From contig NZ_BMUT01000020.1 in the NCBI RefSeq assembly GCF_014650335.1, positions 38,280 to 102,279 on the forward strand: a DNA stretch of 64,000 bases. Direction: 5' to 3'. This document shows, piece by piece, positions 41,928-51,685 of this stretch (the first letter of the stretch is position 1; each line of letters starts with the position of its first letter). The notes below the pieces were generated by a model that saw only the letters and a program-made list of their open reading frames with translations, ran no database searches and was not told the DNA's origin. The DNA is from Streptomyces hiroshimensis (GTDB lineage: Bacteria; Actinomycetota; Actinomycetes; Streptomycetales; Streptomycetaceae). The translations under genes were made by a program, and so were the position numbers.

Positions 41928-43137
41928 CGTGCCGGGCGGCGGGGAAGCGCTCCCAGCCGCCCTTGGGCGCCTTGCCGACGTCGAGTCCGCGCAGTGCCGT
42001 GAGGAGCCGGTTGTCCTGCGCATCGAGCCAGTCGGCCAGTTGCTTGAAGGACACGCAGCGGACCTCCTCCTTCGTACAGACGGTTTTGATGGTGCTCTCG
42101 ACGGCCCGCATATAGGTGCCGCCGTTCCAGGACTCGAAGTGGTCGCCGATGAAGAACGGCGCCCTGTTGCCGCGATAGGCGCGGCGGAATCCGGCCAGTA
42201 GGCCGTCGTACATCTGCTTGCCCCATGCCCGGTGCAGGGAACGGCTGCCCCGGGTCGTTCCGGACTGGTTGGCAAGGAAGTTGTAGTCCATCGAGAGGGT
42301 CTCGAAGTCCCGTCCGGGGACCGGGATGTCCTGCAGCGGGAAGTCCCAGAGGCCTTCGATCTTGTGGGGCCAGACCTGGCGGCCGCCCACGGAGCTCGCG
42401 TCGTAGCGGAAGCCCATCGTCTTGGCGGCCTTGACGAGGTTGCGCTGGCCTTCGAGGCAGGGGGCCCGGCCGCCGACGAGCTCCTTGGAGTAGTCGAAGG
42501 GCAGCGGATCCTCTTCTGTCAGCCCTGCGTTGGTCTTCCAGCGCCGGACGAGGGACCGCGCCTGCCGGATCTCGCTGCTCCACTGCTTGGGCGACCAGGT
42601 GCCGACGCCTCGGTCCGGCCCGCAGAAGTGCCCGTTGAAGTGCGTGCCGATCTCGTTTCCGTCCAGCCAGGCGCCGCGGAGCTGTTCGACGGTGTCCTTG
42701 ACGCCCTTGACGGTGTTGAAGCCGATGTCCGAGGCTCCGGGCCGGTGCCTGGGTGGCTCGTAAAGCCGCCGCTTCCCGGCGGGGAGCATGTACACGCCGC
42801 TGAGGAAGTACGTCATCGTGGCGTGGTACTTCTTGCCGACCCGGCGAAAGTGCGAGAACAGGTGCTGCCCGTCCTCGCCCGCGCCGTCCCAGGAGAAGAC
42901 GACGAACTGCGGTGGCCTGCGGCCGGGCTGCAGCCGGTCGGGGGCGGGCTGACCGGGCTGGGGTCCGGTGTCGGCGGTGGAGCCGTCACCGATGAGGCGG
43001 ACCGGTCGCCGGGCGGCCTCCGGGTCCGCCGAGCCGCGCAGCGCCCCGGGCTCCATGTCGCCCGAGCAGCCGGCCGAACCCGTCGCCAGGGCAAGGGCCG
43101 TGAGAGCGCCCAGCGCCACTTTCCATCCACCGGCCAT
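41908..43137 (-). CDS. Polysaccharide-deacetylase-like lipoprotein
   Basis: A 409-residue protein. MAGGWKVALGALTALALATG ends in SAGC, a lipobox, so the protein is exported and lipid-anchored with Cys near 24. The catalytic fold begins at FVVFSWDGAGEDG near 95 (NodB-like Asp motif) and has GNEIGTHFNGHF near 175, the H-x3-H zinc motif. Later GDHFESW near 340 resembles the final catalytic His region. An extracellular carbohydrate esterase is inferred. The ATG at 43137 has GAGGTG upstream; an upstream start would disrupt the signal peptide. Confidence 0.8.
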   Translation of the reverse strand: MAGGWKVALGALTALALATGSAGCSGDMEPGALRGSADPEAARRPVRLIGDGSTADTGPQPGQPAPDRLQPGRRPPQFVVFSWDGAGEDGQHLFSHFRRVGKKYHATMTYFLSGVYMLPAGKRRLYEPPRHRPGASDIGFNTVKGVKDTVEQLRGAWLDGNEIGTHFNGHFCGPDRGVGTWSPKQWSSEIRQARSLVRRWKTNAGLTEEDPLPFDYSKELVGGRAPCLEGQRNLVKAAKTMGFRYDASSVGGRQVWPHKIEGLWDFPLQDIPVPGRDFETLSMDYNFLANQSGTTRGSRSLHRAWGKQMYDGLLAGFRRAYRGNRAPFFIGDHFESWNGGTYMRAVESTIKTVCTKEEVRCVSFKQLADWLDAQDNRLLTALRGLDVGKAPKGGWERFPAARHVRRAAG

Positions 43138-43422
43138 CAGCCACCTCTGCCTTCGCTGCTGCCCGATTCGGCACCTCAACGTCGCATGCGGGAAGCCAAC
43201 ACGCTGGAGTGACAAGCGGATGAGATGACGAATTCACTCAATAGACGGAACCGTGCCTTTATTCGACCCCTCATCCTTTCCTCGGCTCTTTACTCTCCAT
43301 TACGATTCGTTTACCGAGAGTTGAGTTAACCCCCGCCACCGCAGCCGCTCCCGCCGCTGCGCGCCGTGACCACGGCCGCCTCTTCACCGCGTCCGCGCCG
43401 CCCGACGAAGACGGGAACGACC
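43138..43422. other. Divergent, locally A/T-rich intergenic region
   Basis: A 285-bp region between the deacetylase-like lipoprotein and SulP genes. Bases about 43225-43330 are strikingly A/T-rich for this genome (GAATTCACTCAATAG, CTTTACTCTCCATTACG), ending in TTGAGTTAAC. It probably contains both promoters. No repeat or hairpin stands out. Confidence 0.6.
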
Positions 43423-45771
43423 ATGCAGCCTCAGCCACCATCGACGCACCGTCCGCCGGCAGCCGGCAGCGGCGGCCCGCAAGCCCCCGGCCGTTCCACC
43501 TGGCGCCGGGATCTCTCCGCTTCCCTCGTCATCTTCCTGATCGCCGTCCCGCTCTCCCTGGGCATCGCCCTGGCCACCGGAGCCCCGCTCCAGGCAGGGC
43601 TGGTGGCGGCGGCGGCCGGCGGCATCGTCGCGGGGCTGCTGGGAGGCGCGCCGCTCCAGGTCAGCGGCGCCGCAACGGGCCTGGTCGTGGTGACCGCCGA
43701 GCTGGTCGAGCAGTACGGCTGGCGGGCCACCTGCGCGATCACAGCCCTCGCGGGTCTGACACAACTCGCCCTCGGTGCGGCCCGGGTGGCGCGCGGTGCG
43801 CTGGCCGTCAGCCCGGCGATCGTGCACGGCGTGCTCGCGGGCATCGGGGTCACGATCGCGCTCGGCCAGCTCCACGTCGTCCTGGGCGACACCCCGAACC
43901 GCTCCGCGCTGGAGAATCTGGCCGCGCTCCCTTCGGAGCTGAGTCATCCGCACCCGTCCGCCCTGCTGGTCGGGGCCGTCACGGCGGCCGTGCTCGTGGC
44001 CTGGCCCCGGCTGCCCGGCCGGGCCGGGCAGTGGCTGCGCACGGTTCCCGCACCCCTCGCCGCCGTGGCCGTCGCCACCGGAGTGAGCACCGGCATGCCC
44101 GTGCCCCGCGTCTCCCTCCCCCAGTGGCAGTTGCAGGCGCTGCCCGCCCTGCCGGACGGGCCGGTGCTGGGCATCTTCGCGGCCGTGCTGACGGTGACGC
44201 TCGTGGCGAGCATGGAGTCGCTCTTGTCCGCCGTGGCCGTGGACCGGCTGCGTGCCGAGCGCGCAGGCATGCAGCAAGGCCCGGCCGAGCTCGACCGCGA
44301 GCTCGCGGGCCAAGGGGCGGCCAATGTGGTCTCCGGGCTCCTCGGCGGCCTGCCGATCGCGGGCGGCGCGATCCGCGGATCGGCGAATGTGGAGGCGGGA
44401 GCCGCCTCCCGCAAGTCCACCGTGCTGCACGGGCTGTGGGTGCTGCTCTGCGCCGGCCTGCTCACGACGGTCCTGGAGCTGATCCCGCTGGCGGCTCTGG
44501 CCGCACTGGTGATGGTGGTGGGAGTGAAGATGGTGAGCTTCGCACACATCAAGCACGTCCAGCGGCACCGCGAGTTCCCCATGTACGCGTCCACGCTCGG
44601 GGCCGTGGTGCTGTTCGGCGTCCTGCAGGGAGTCGCCGTCGGCATCGTCGTCACGGCGTTCCTCTCGCTGCGGCGGCTCGCCCACACGCGCATCACCGTG
44701 GAGCAGGAGGGCGCCGCCCACCTGGTCCGTGTCAGCGGTCAGTTGACGTTCCTGGCGGTTCCTCGGCTGAGCAAGGCGCTCACCCAGGTCCCGGCGGAGG
44801 CCGGCGTGGTGGTGGAGCTGGGCGGATCCTTCATGGACCACACCGCGTACGACACCCTGCAGTCGTGGACCAATGCCCATCGCGCGCGAGGCGGATGGGT
44901 CACCCTCAGGGGCCGAGGTGGACGGCCCATCGCCGAGCCGGTCAGCACGCACGCGTGCCGCCCCTGGACGCCCTGGCGCAACCACCACTGCACCCGGCCG
45001 TCCGTTCCGGCGGCCGTGACGAGCACCTCGGCCGGCGGGCGGCAGCTTCTCGGCGGAGTGAGCGCATTCCAGCGCAATACGGCCCCGCTCGTCCGGGACG
45101 AGCTCGCGCGCCTCGCCCGCGAGGGCCAGTGCCCGACGCAGCTCTTCCTCACCTGCGCAGACTCCAGGCTGGTCACCAGCATGATCACCTCCAGCGGCCC
45201 GGGCGACCTCTTCACCGTGCGCAATGTGGGCAATCTGATCCCGCCGCCCGCCACCGACGGCTCCTGCGACTCCGTCGGCGCCGCGGTGGAGTACGCGGTC
45301 GAGGTGCTGAAGGTCGGCAGCATCACCGTGTGCGGGCACTCGGGGTGCGGCGCGATGCAGGCGCTGCTCGACTCCGCCGGCCAGAGCGCCGCAAGCCGGG
45401 GCGCCGGCATCGGCTCCGGCACGGGCTCCGGCGGCAAGGCCTCCGCCGCTCTGCAGACGCCGCTCATGCGCTGGCTGCGGCACGGCCGTCCGAGCCTGGC
45501 CAGAGCGCAGCGGATCGGGCGGCTCGGCCGTGGCGAGGTGGCGATGACGGACCGCCCCGTGGCGGATGCCCTAGAGCGGCTCGCGCTCGTCAATGTGATG
45601 CAGCAGCTCGACCACCTGATGGCCCACGACTGCGTCGCCCGCCGGGTGGCCGAGGGGTCGCTCCAGCTCCACGGCATGTACTTCCACGTGGGCGAGGCCC
45701 AGGCCTATGTGCTGGACCCGCCCTCGCGCACCTTCACGGCCGTACGCCCGGAGATCCTCGACGCCGTCTGA
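43423..45771 (+). CDS. SulP-family anion (bicarbonate) transporter fused to beta-carbonic anhydrase
   Basis: A 782-residue fusion. Residues about 30-420 form a SulP permease with 10-12 membrane segments. Residues about 430-510 are a STAS-like domain (LVRVSGQLTFLAVPRL, VVVELGGSFMDHTAYD). The C-terminal 240 residues are a beta-carbonic anhydrase with CADSR near 578 and HSGCG near 638, giving the zinc ligands Cys, His and Cys plus the Asp/Arg dyad. The enzyme would interconvert CO2 and bicarbonate at the transporter mouth. The ATG at 43423 is used; the GTG at 43366 would add 19 residues. Neither has a strong ribosome-binding site. Confidence 0.9.
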   Translation: MQPQPPSTHRPPAAGSGGPQAPGRSTWRRDLSASLVIFLIAVPLSLGIALATGAPLQAGLVAAAAGGIVAGLLGGAPLQVSGAATGLVVVTAELVEQYGWRATCAITALAGLTQLALGAARVARGALAVSPAIVHGVLAGIGVTIALGQLHVVLGDTPNRSALENLAALPSELSHPHPSALLVGAVTAAVLVAWPRLPGRAGQWLRTVPAPLAAVAVATGVSTGMPVPRVSLPQWQLQALPALPDGPVLGIFAAVLTVTLVASMESLLSAVAVDRLRAERAGMQQGPAELDRELAGQGAANVVSGLLGGLPIAGGAIRGSANVEAGAASRKSTVLHGLWVLLCAGLLTTVLELIPLAALAALVMVVGVKMVSFAHIKHVQRHREFPMYASTLGAVVLFGVLQGVAVGIVVTAFLSLRRLAHTRITVEQEGAAHLVRVSGQLTFLAVPRLSKALTQVPAEAGVVVELGGSFMDHTAYDTLQSWTNAHRARGGWVTLRGRGGRPIAEPVSTHACRPWTPWRNHHCTRPSVPAAVTSTSAGGRQLLGGVSAFQRNTAPLVRDELARLAREGQCPTQLFLTCADSRLVTSMITSSGPGDLFTVRNVGNLIPPPATDGSCDSVGAAVEYAVEVLKVGSITVCGHSGCGAMQALLDSAGQSAASRGAGIGSGTGSGGKASAALQTPLMRWLRHGRPSLARAQRIGRLGRGEVAMTDRPVADALERLALVNVMQQLDHLMAHDCVARRVAEGSLQLHGMYFHVGEAQAYVLDPPSRTFTAVRPEILDAV

Positions 45772-45940
45772 CCTGCGCACCATCCGGCCTCCGGCCGAGC
45801 TTTTTACAGGTCTAAACCAATTTTTATCAACAGCCCTTGTCAGGGCGTGCCCCGGGCTGGTGAGCTATGCCCGGGACACTACGGGCACCCACCGGGCACA
45901 GCACGGTCACCCAACGGGCACCCTGAGAAAGGGAGATGTT

Positions 45941-47908
45941 GTGAGCAACGAGAGCCTGGCCAACCTCTTGAAGGAGGAGCGCCGCTTCGCACCGCCTGCC
46001 GACCTGGCCGCGAGCGCCAATGTCACCGCGGAGGCGTACGAGCAGGCGAAGGCTGACCGGCTGGGCTTCTGGGCCGCACAGGCCCGCCGCCTGAGCTGGG
46101 AGACCGAGCCGACCGAGACGCTCGACTGGTCGAACCCGCCGTTCGCCAAGTGGTTCGCCGACGGCAAGCTCAACGTCGCGTACAACTGCGTCGACCGCCA
46201 TGTGGAGAACGGCCTGGGCGACCGCGTCGCCCTGCACTTCGAGGGCGAGCCGGGCGACACCCGCACCATCACCTACGCCGACCTCCAGCGCGAGGTCTCC
46301 AAGGCCGCCCACGCCCTCACCGAGCTGGGCGTGAAGGCCGGCGACCGGGTCGCCATCTACCTGCCGATGATCCCCGAGGCCGTCGTCTCGATGCTCGCCT
46401 GCGCCCGCATCGGCGCCCCGCACTCGCTGGTCTTCGGCGGCTTCTCCGCCGATGCGCTCGCCACGCGCATCAACGACGCCGACGCCCGCGTCGTCATCAC
46501 CGCCGACGGCGGCTACCGCCGCGGCAAGCCCTCCGCCCTGAAGCCCGCCGTGGACGAGGCCCTCACCCGCCCGGGCACGGAGAACGTCCGCAGCGTCCTC
46601 GTCGTCCGGCGCACCGGCCAGGACGGCATCGGCTGGACCGAGGGACGTGACGTGTGGTGGCACGACCTCGTCGACCGCCAGCCCGAGCAGCACACGCCGC
46701 AGGCCTTCGACGCCGAGCACCCGCTCTTCATCCTCTACACCTCGGGCACCACGGGGAAGCCGAAGGGCATCCTGCACACCACCGGCGGCTATCTCACCCA
46801 GGCGTCGTACACCCACCATGCCGTCTTCGACCTCAAGCCCGAGTCGGACGTGTTCTGGTGCACCGCCGACGTCGGCTGGGTCACCGGCCACTCGTACATC
46901 GTCTACGGCCCCCTCAGCAACGGCGCCACCGAAGTGCTCTACGAGGGCACGCCCGACAGCCCGCACCAGGGCCGCTGGTGGGAGATCGTCCAGAAGTACG
47001 GCGTCACGATCCTCTACACCGCGCCCACCGCGATCCGCGCCGCCATGAAGTGGGGCGACGACATCCCGGCCAAGTTCGACCTCTCCAGCCTGCGCATCCT
47101 CGGCTCGGTCGGTGAGCCCATCAACCCCGAGGCCTGGGTCTGGTACCGCAAGCACATCGGCGCCGACCGCACCCCGGTGGTCGACACCTGGTGGCAGACG
47201 GAGACCGGCAGCATCATGATCAGCCCGCTGCCCGGCGTCACCGAGACCAAGCCGGGCTCGGCACAGGTCCCCCTCCCTGGCATCGCGGCCACCGTCGTGG
47301 ACGACGAGGCCCACGAGGTACCCGACGGCCACGGCGGCTACCTCGTCCTCACCGAGCCGTGGCCCTCGATGCTCCGCACCATCTGGGGCGACGACCAGCG
47401 CTACCTCGACACCTACTGGTCCCGCTTCGAGGGCAAGTACTTCGCGGGCGACGGCGCCAAGAAGGACGACGACGGCGACATCTGGCTGCTCGGCCGCGTG
47501 GACGACGTCATGCTCGTCTCCGGCCACAACATCTCCACCACGGAGGTCGAGTCGGCACTGGTCTCGCACCCGAAGGTCGCCGAGGCGGCGGTCGTCGGCG
47601 CGACCGACCCGCAGACCACCCAGGCGATCTGCGCCTTCGTCATCCTGCGCGGCGACGCCGACGCACAGGAGGAAGGGCTGGTCGAGGAGCTGCGGGCGCA
47701 TGTCGCCAAGCAGCTCGGCCCGATCGCCAAGCCCAAGCGGATCCTCCCGGTCGCCGAGCTGCCCAAGACCCGCTCGGGCAAGATCATGCGCCGGCTCCTG
47801 CGCGATATCGCGGAGAACCGCACCCTCGGTGATGTCACGACGCTGACCGACTCCTCGGTCATGGACCTCATTCAGTCCCAGCTCCCCGCGGCGTCTAGCG
47901 AGGACTGA
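45941..47908 (+). CDS. acs: Acetyl-CoA synthetase
   Basis: A 655-residue AMP-forming ligase converting acetate, CoA and ATP to acetyl-CoA. It has the phosphate loop YTSGTTGKPKG near 265, DTWWQTETGS near 415, and the C-terminal RSGKIMRR near 613 whose Lys is the site of regulatory acetylation. Length matches the family. The GTG at 45941 has GGGAGA upstream; the longer frame starts inside the preceding gene. It stands as a single transcription unit ending at a strong hairpin. Confidence 0.97.
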   Translation: MSNESLANLLKEERRFAPPADLAASANVTAEAYEQAKADRLGFWAAQARRLSWETEPTETLDWSNPPFAKWFADGKLNVAYNCVDRHVENGLGDRVALHFEGEPGDTRTITYADLQREVSKAAHALTELGVKAGDRVAIYLPMIPEAVVSMLACARIGAPHSLVFGGFSADALATRINDADARVVITADGGYRRGKPSALKPAVDEALTRPGTENVRSVLVVRRTGQDGIGWTEGRDVWWHDLVDRQPEQHTPQAFDAEHPLFILYTSGTTGKPKGILHTTGGYLTQASYTHHAVFDLKPESDVFWCTADVGWVTGHSYIVYGPLSNGATEVLYEGTPDSPHQGRWWEIVQKYGVTILYTAPTAIRAAMKWGDDIPAKFDLSSLRILGSVGEPINPEAWVWYRKHIGADRTPVVDTWWQTETGSIMISPLPGVTETKPGSAQVPLPGIAATVVDDEAHEVPDGHGGYLVLTEPWPSMLRTIWGDDQRYLDTYWSRFEGKYFAGDGAKKDDDGDIWLLGRVDDVMLVSGHNISTTEVESALVSHPKVAEAAVVGATDPQTTQAICAFVILRGDADAQEEGLVEELRAHVAKQLGPIAKPKRILPVAELPKTRSGKIMRRLLRDIAENRTLGDVTTLTDSSVMDLIQSQLPAASSED

Positions 47909-47945
47909 GCACGGCTCGTCACGAGTCCCGAGCGGCTCGCAACAC

Positions 47946-48015
47946 GACGAACACCGGTCCCAGGAGACGAGCACCGACCCCAGGAAGGGCGCCCGGCAGC
48001 AGCCGGGCGCCCTTT
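47946..48015 (+). terminator. acs terminator preceded by two 20-bp tandem units
   Basis: The unit GACGAACACCGGTCCCAGGA (47946-47965) is repeated with two changes at 47966-47985. It is followed by an 11-bp stem GGGCGCCCGGC/GCCGGGCGCCC (47987-48012) with a 4-base loop and TTT. Confidence 0.88.
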
Positions 48016-48151
48016 CGCTCGTTCGGTTTCACTCGTTCCGGTTAAGGTAAGTCGTAGTCGCGTAAAAAATGCGACAAGAATCAGAGGCGCGCCGGGAAGT
48101 CTGGTCGGCACACAGCACACGTGTACCCGACGACCCTGGAGGTCCCCCGCC

Positions 48152-49549
48152 GTGGCCGCGCCCAAGAACCGCCGCTCCGTCTTCCTCGGCCGGTTGCCGC
48201 TGCCCGAGCGGAACTTCCTCGCCGATGCCCTGCGTACCGAGACCGTGGGCGGCGTGCTTCTGCTCGTCGCCGCCGTCGCCGCGCTGATCTGGGCGAACAC
48301 CCCGCTGCGCGCCGGCTACGAGACCGTGCGCGACTTCCACCTCGGGCCGGGCTCGCTGGGGCTGAACCTCTCCGTCCAGCACTGGGCCGCCGACGGCCTG
48401 CTCGCCGTCTTCTTCTTCGTCGCGGGCATCGAGCTCAAGCGTGAGCTGGTCGCCGGCGAGCTGCGCGACCCCAAGGCGGCGGCGCTGCCCGTCGTCGCCG
48501 CGATCTGCGGCATGGCCGCGCCCGCGCTCGTCTATTTCGCGGTCGCCACCGGCGGCGGCGGTTCGACGGCCGGCTGGGCGGTGCCCACCGCCACCGACAT
48601 CGCCTTCGCCCTGGCCGTCCTGGCCGTCATCGGCACGGCGCTGCCCTCGGCGCTGCGCGCGTTCCTGCTGACCCTCGCCGTCGTCGACGACCTGTTCGCG
48701 ATCCTGATCATCGCGATCTTCTTCACCTCGGACCTGAACTTCGCCGCCCTCGGCTTCGCCGTGCTGGGTCTGGCCGTCTTCTGGCTCCTGCTGCGCAAGG
48801 GCGTCCGCGGCTGGTACGTCTACGTGCCGCTGGCGGTCGTCAACTGGGCCCTGATGTACAACAGCGGCGTCCACGCCACCATCGCGGGCGTGGCCATGGG
48901 CCTGATGCTGCGCTGCCACCGCCACGAGGGCGAGCGGCACTCCCCCGGCGAGCACATCGAGCACATCGTGCGCCCGCTGTCGGCGGGGCTGGCGGTACCG
49001 CTCTTCGCGCTGTTCTCGGCGGGCGTGATGGTCTCCGGCGGCGCGCTGTCGGACGTCTTCACCAAGCCCGAGACGCTGGGAGTCGTCCTCGGTCTGGTGG
49101 TCGGCAAGGCGGTCGGCGTGTTCGGCGGCACGTGGGTCGCGGCCCGGTTCACGCGGGCCGAGCTCAACCCGGACCTGAAGTGGCCCGACGTGCTGGCCGT
49201 CGCCTCGCTCGCGGGCATCGGCTTCACGGTCTCGCTGCTGATCGGCGAGCTGGCCTTCGGCACGGACCCGGTCCTGGCCGACGAGATCAAGGCGGCGGTG
49301 CTCGTCGGCTCCCTGATCGCCGCGGTCGTGGCGAGCGTCCTGCTCAAGCTGCGCGACAACAAGTACAAGAAGCTGTGCGCGGACGAGGACCGCGACGACG
49401 ACCACGACGGCATCCCCGACATCTACGAGCAGGACAACCCGGCCTACCACCTGCGGATGGCGGCGATCCTGGAGGCGAAGGCCGCCGAGCACCGCAGGCT
49501 GGCCGAAGTCGCCTCCGGGCACCCCACCCGTGACGATGGTCCGGCATGA
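48152..49549 (+). CDS. nhaA: Na+/H+ antiporter NhaA
   Basis: A 465-residue 12-segment antiporter. The family landmarks FFFVAGIELKREL (about 90), TATDIAFAL (about 147) and VVDDLFAI with the paired Asp near 177-178 are present. A hydrophilic C-terminal extension of about 55 residues (acidic DEDRDDDHDGIPDIYEQD) goes beyond the E. coli length and is characteristic of actinobacterial forms. The GTG start has GGAGG upstream. The holin-like gene follows 66 bp later on the same strand. Confidence 0.95.
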   Translation: MAAPKNRRSVFLGRLPLPERNFLADALRTETVGGVLLLVAAVAALIWANTPLRAGYETVRDFHLGPGSLGLNLSVQHWAADGLLAVFFFVAGIELKRELVAGELRDPKAAALPVVAAICGMAAPALVYFAVATGGGGSTAGWAVPTATDIAFALAVLAVIGTALPSALRAFLLTLAVVDDLFAILIIAIFFTSDLNFAALGFAVLGLAVFWLLLRKGVRGWYVYVPLAVVNWALMYNSGVHATIAGVAMGLMLRCHRHEGERHSPGEHIEHIVRPLSAGLAVPLFALFSAGVMVSGGALSDVFTKPETLGVVLGLVVGKAVGVFGGTWVAARFTRAELNPDLKWPDVLAVASLAGIGFTVSLLIGELAFGTDPVLADEIKAAVLVGSLIAAVVASVLLKLRDNKYKKLCADEDRDDDHDGIPDIYEQDNPAYHLRMAAILEAKAAEHRRLAEVASGHPTRDDGPA

Positions 49550-49615
49550 TCTGAGAGTCTTTACATCCGCCGAAAGCCCGCGGATGACGTGGCGACGAAG
49601 ATGAGGGAGCAGCCG

Positions 49616-50083
49616 ATGAGCGCAGCCGACGACGGTGCGAACGGTGCGAACCGCACTCTCGGCCAGCTGGTGGCTACGGCCACCACCGAGCTGTCCGCGC
49701 TGGTGCACGACGAGATCGCGCTGGCCAAGGCCGAGCTGCGGCAGGACGTCAAGCGGGTCGGCATCGGCGGTGGCGCGATCGGCGCGGCCGGGACGCTCGC
49801 GCTCTTCTCGCTGCCCGTGCTCAGCTTCGCGGCCGCGTACGGCATCCACAACCTCGGTCTCGGGCTCGCCTGGTCGTTCCTGATCGTCGGCGGCGCGTTC
49901 CTGCTGATCGCGGCGCTGCTCGGGCTGCTGGCGGTGGCCAAGTTCAAGAAGGTGAGCAAGCCCGAGAAGAGCATCGCCTCGGCGAAGCAGACGGCCGCGG
50001 TGCTGGGCACCGTCAAGCCGCACCCGCGTCCGCTGACGGACACGAGCCCCGCCGACGTATCTGTGACACGCTCGACCGTATGA
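49616..50083 (+). CDS. Actinobacterial holin-superfamily-like (DUF1469) membrane protein
   Basis: A 155-residue protein. An amphipathic N-terminal helix (LVATATTELSALVHDEIALAKAEL) is followed by two membrane helices (about 60-85 and 90-115) and a basic tail. This is the layout of the Phage_holin_3_6 family of small actinobacterial membrane proteins, usually chromosomal and not lytic. The ATG at 49616 has GAGGGAG upstream, deciding against the start nine codons earlier. Its stop overlaps the start of the next gene (ATGA), so the two are coupled. Confidence 0.82.
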   Translation: MSAADDGANGANRTLGQLVATATTELSALVHDEIALAKAELRQDVKRVGIGGGAIGAAGTLALFSLPVLSFAAAYGIHNLGLGLAWSFLIVGGAFLLIAALLGLLAVAKFKKVSKPEKSIASAKQTAAVLGTVKPHPRPLTDTSPADVSVTRSTV

Positions 50084-51111
50084 CGGTGCCCGAGACCTCC
50101 CCAGCGACCGCGTCGCCCGATCCCGCCGCCTCGGCTTCCCCCGCCGCACCGGCGGGCCCGGCCCTGCCGGTGCCGGCTCCGACGGGCGTCCCGGGAGGTT
50201 CCGCCACGTCGGTCGTACGGCCCGAGGGGCCCTGGGCGCACCGGGACGTGGCGGCGAACGGCGCACGGTTCCACATCGCCGAGATGGGCGACGGGCCGCT
50301 GGTCCTGCTGCTGCACGGCTTCCCGCAGTTCTGGTGGACGTGGCGGCACCAGCTGCCCGCGCTCGCCGAGGCGGGGTTCCGGGCCGTGGCCATGGATCTG
50401 CGCGGGGTGGGCGGCAGCGACCGTACGCCGCGGGGTTACGACCCGGCCAACCTCGCCCTCGACATCACCGGTGTGATCCGCTCCCTGGGTGAGCCGGACG
50501 CCGCGCTGGTCGGCCACGACCTCGGCGGCTACCTGGCGTGGACGGCGGCCGTGATGCGGCCCAAGCTGGTCCGCAGGCTCGCGGTCTCCTCCATGCCGCA
50601 TCCGCGCCGCTGGCGCTCGGCGATGCTCGCCGACCCCAAGCAGAGCTCGGCGAGCAGCCACATCTGGGGCTTCCAGCGGCCGTGGATCCCCGAGCGCCGG
50701 CTGGTCGCCGACGACGCGGCGCTGGTGGGGCGTCTGATGCGGGAGTGGTCCGGGCCGCGCCAGCCGGAGGACGAGGCCGTGGAGACCTACCGGCGGGCCA
50801 TGACGATCCCGTCGACGGCACACTGCTCGATCGAGCCGTACCGCTGGATGGTGCGGTCGATGGCGAGGCCCGACGGCATCCAGTTCAACCGGCGCATGAA
50901 GCGGCCTGTACGGGTGCCCACGCTGCATCTGCACGGTTCCCTCGATCCGGTGATGCGCACGCGCAGCGCCGCGGGCTCCGGGGAGTACGTGGAGGCGCCC
51001 TACCGCTGGCGGCTGTTCGACGGCCTGGGGCACTTCCCCCACGAAGAGGATCCGGTGGCGTTCTCGACGGAGCTCGTGAACTGGCTCAAGGACCCTGAAC
51101 CGGACCGGTAA
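50080..51111 (+). CDS. Alpha/beta hydrolase, epoxide-hydrolase-like
   Basis: A 343-residue enzyme. HGFPQFWWTWRHQ (oxyanion HGxP motif near 85), then the nucleophile elbow GHDLGG near 144 with Asp in place of Ser, which is diagnostic for epoxide hydrolases and haloalkane dehalogenases. LHGSLDPV gives the acid region and GLGHFPHEEDP the His near 317. The first 45 residues are a Pro/Ala-rich linker. Translationally coupled to the holin-like gene. Confidence 0.85.
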   Translation: MTVPETSPATASPDPAASASPAAPAGPALPVPAPTGVPGGSATSVVRPEGPWAHRDVAANGARFHIAEMGDGPLVLLLHGFPQFWWTWRHQLPALAEAGFRAVAMDLRGVGGSDRTPRGYDPANLALDITGVIRSLGEPDAALVGHDLGGYLAWTAAVMRPKLVRRLAVSSMPHPRRWRSAMLADPKQSSASSHIWGFQRPWIPERRLVADDAALVGRLMREWSGPRQPEDEAVETYRRAMTIPSTAHCSIEPYRWMVRSMARPDGIQFNRRMKRPVRVPTLHLHGSLDPVMRTRSAAGSGEYVEAPYRWRLFDGLGHFPHEEDPVAFSTELVNWLKDPEPDR

Positions 51112-51142
51112 CGGGCGACCGGAGGGCACCCGGCCGGGCCGC

Positions 51143-51186
51143 TTCCAGGCAGGTTCCGGGCCGGTTCCAGGCAGGTTCCGCGCCGC
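51143..51186. repeat. Two 22-bp tandem units after the hydrolase gene
   Basis: TTCCAGGCAGGTTCCGGGCC plus GG at 51143 is repeated at 51165 with three changes near its end. It lies 32 bp past the hydrolase stop. Confidence 0.85.
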
Positions 51187-51328
51187 CCGCACATCGCCCC
51201 GGCACGGCCGTCGCACCGCACAGCGGGCAGGAACGTCCGTTCTTCGAACGGCCAATTGCCCGACGCATAGGCCAACTGAGGGACCCCCGGGCGATTACCG
51301 ACCTTTCGGCCCGGGCACAGAGCACGGT

Positions 51329-51541
51329 ATGGGCTGGACGCACGACTACCGTGACGTGACTCAGGAGCGGGGCGCCGAGGGCGACGCCGCGCTGATCGTG
51401 AGCGAGATGCCGGAGAGGGCCGGAAGGGGTGAGCACCGGCCGTCCGCCGGGCACGATCCGCGCATCGGCATTCCCCGCATCATCCGGCGCCGCGCCCGCT
51501 GGGTGTCGGCGCGGCTGCGCCATCACCCGCGCAGCCGCTGA
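51329..51541 (+). CDS. Small basic hypothetical protein
   Basis: A 70-residue frame starting MGWTHDYRDVTQERG with high third-position G/C and a very basic C-terminus (IPRIIRRRARWVSARLRHHP). There is no convincing ribosome-binding site, no domain and no membrane segment. It fills part of the gap between the hydrolase and the convergent protease gene; it may be real but is supported only by composition. Confidence 0.45.
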   Translation: MGWTHDYRDVTQERGAEGDAALIVSEMPERAGRGEHRPSAGHDPRIGIPRIIRRRARWVSARLRHHPRSR

Positions 51542-51685
51542 CTGCACCTCCGCCGACCGCGTATCCGACGCCCCGCGGCCGTCGGCTGCACGGCCGCGGG
51601 CCGCCTGGCCGGTGCACAGTGCGCAGAACCGCCCAGCCGGTGCGCATGGCCCCGGCAAGCCCCCGCAAGGGCTCTCAGGAGGGCC

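Noticed and set aside
49616..50083. Prophage lysis gene from the holin-like family
   Set aside because: No phage genes nearby; this family is chromosomal in actinobacteria and is coupled to a metabolic hydrolase.
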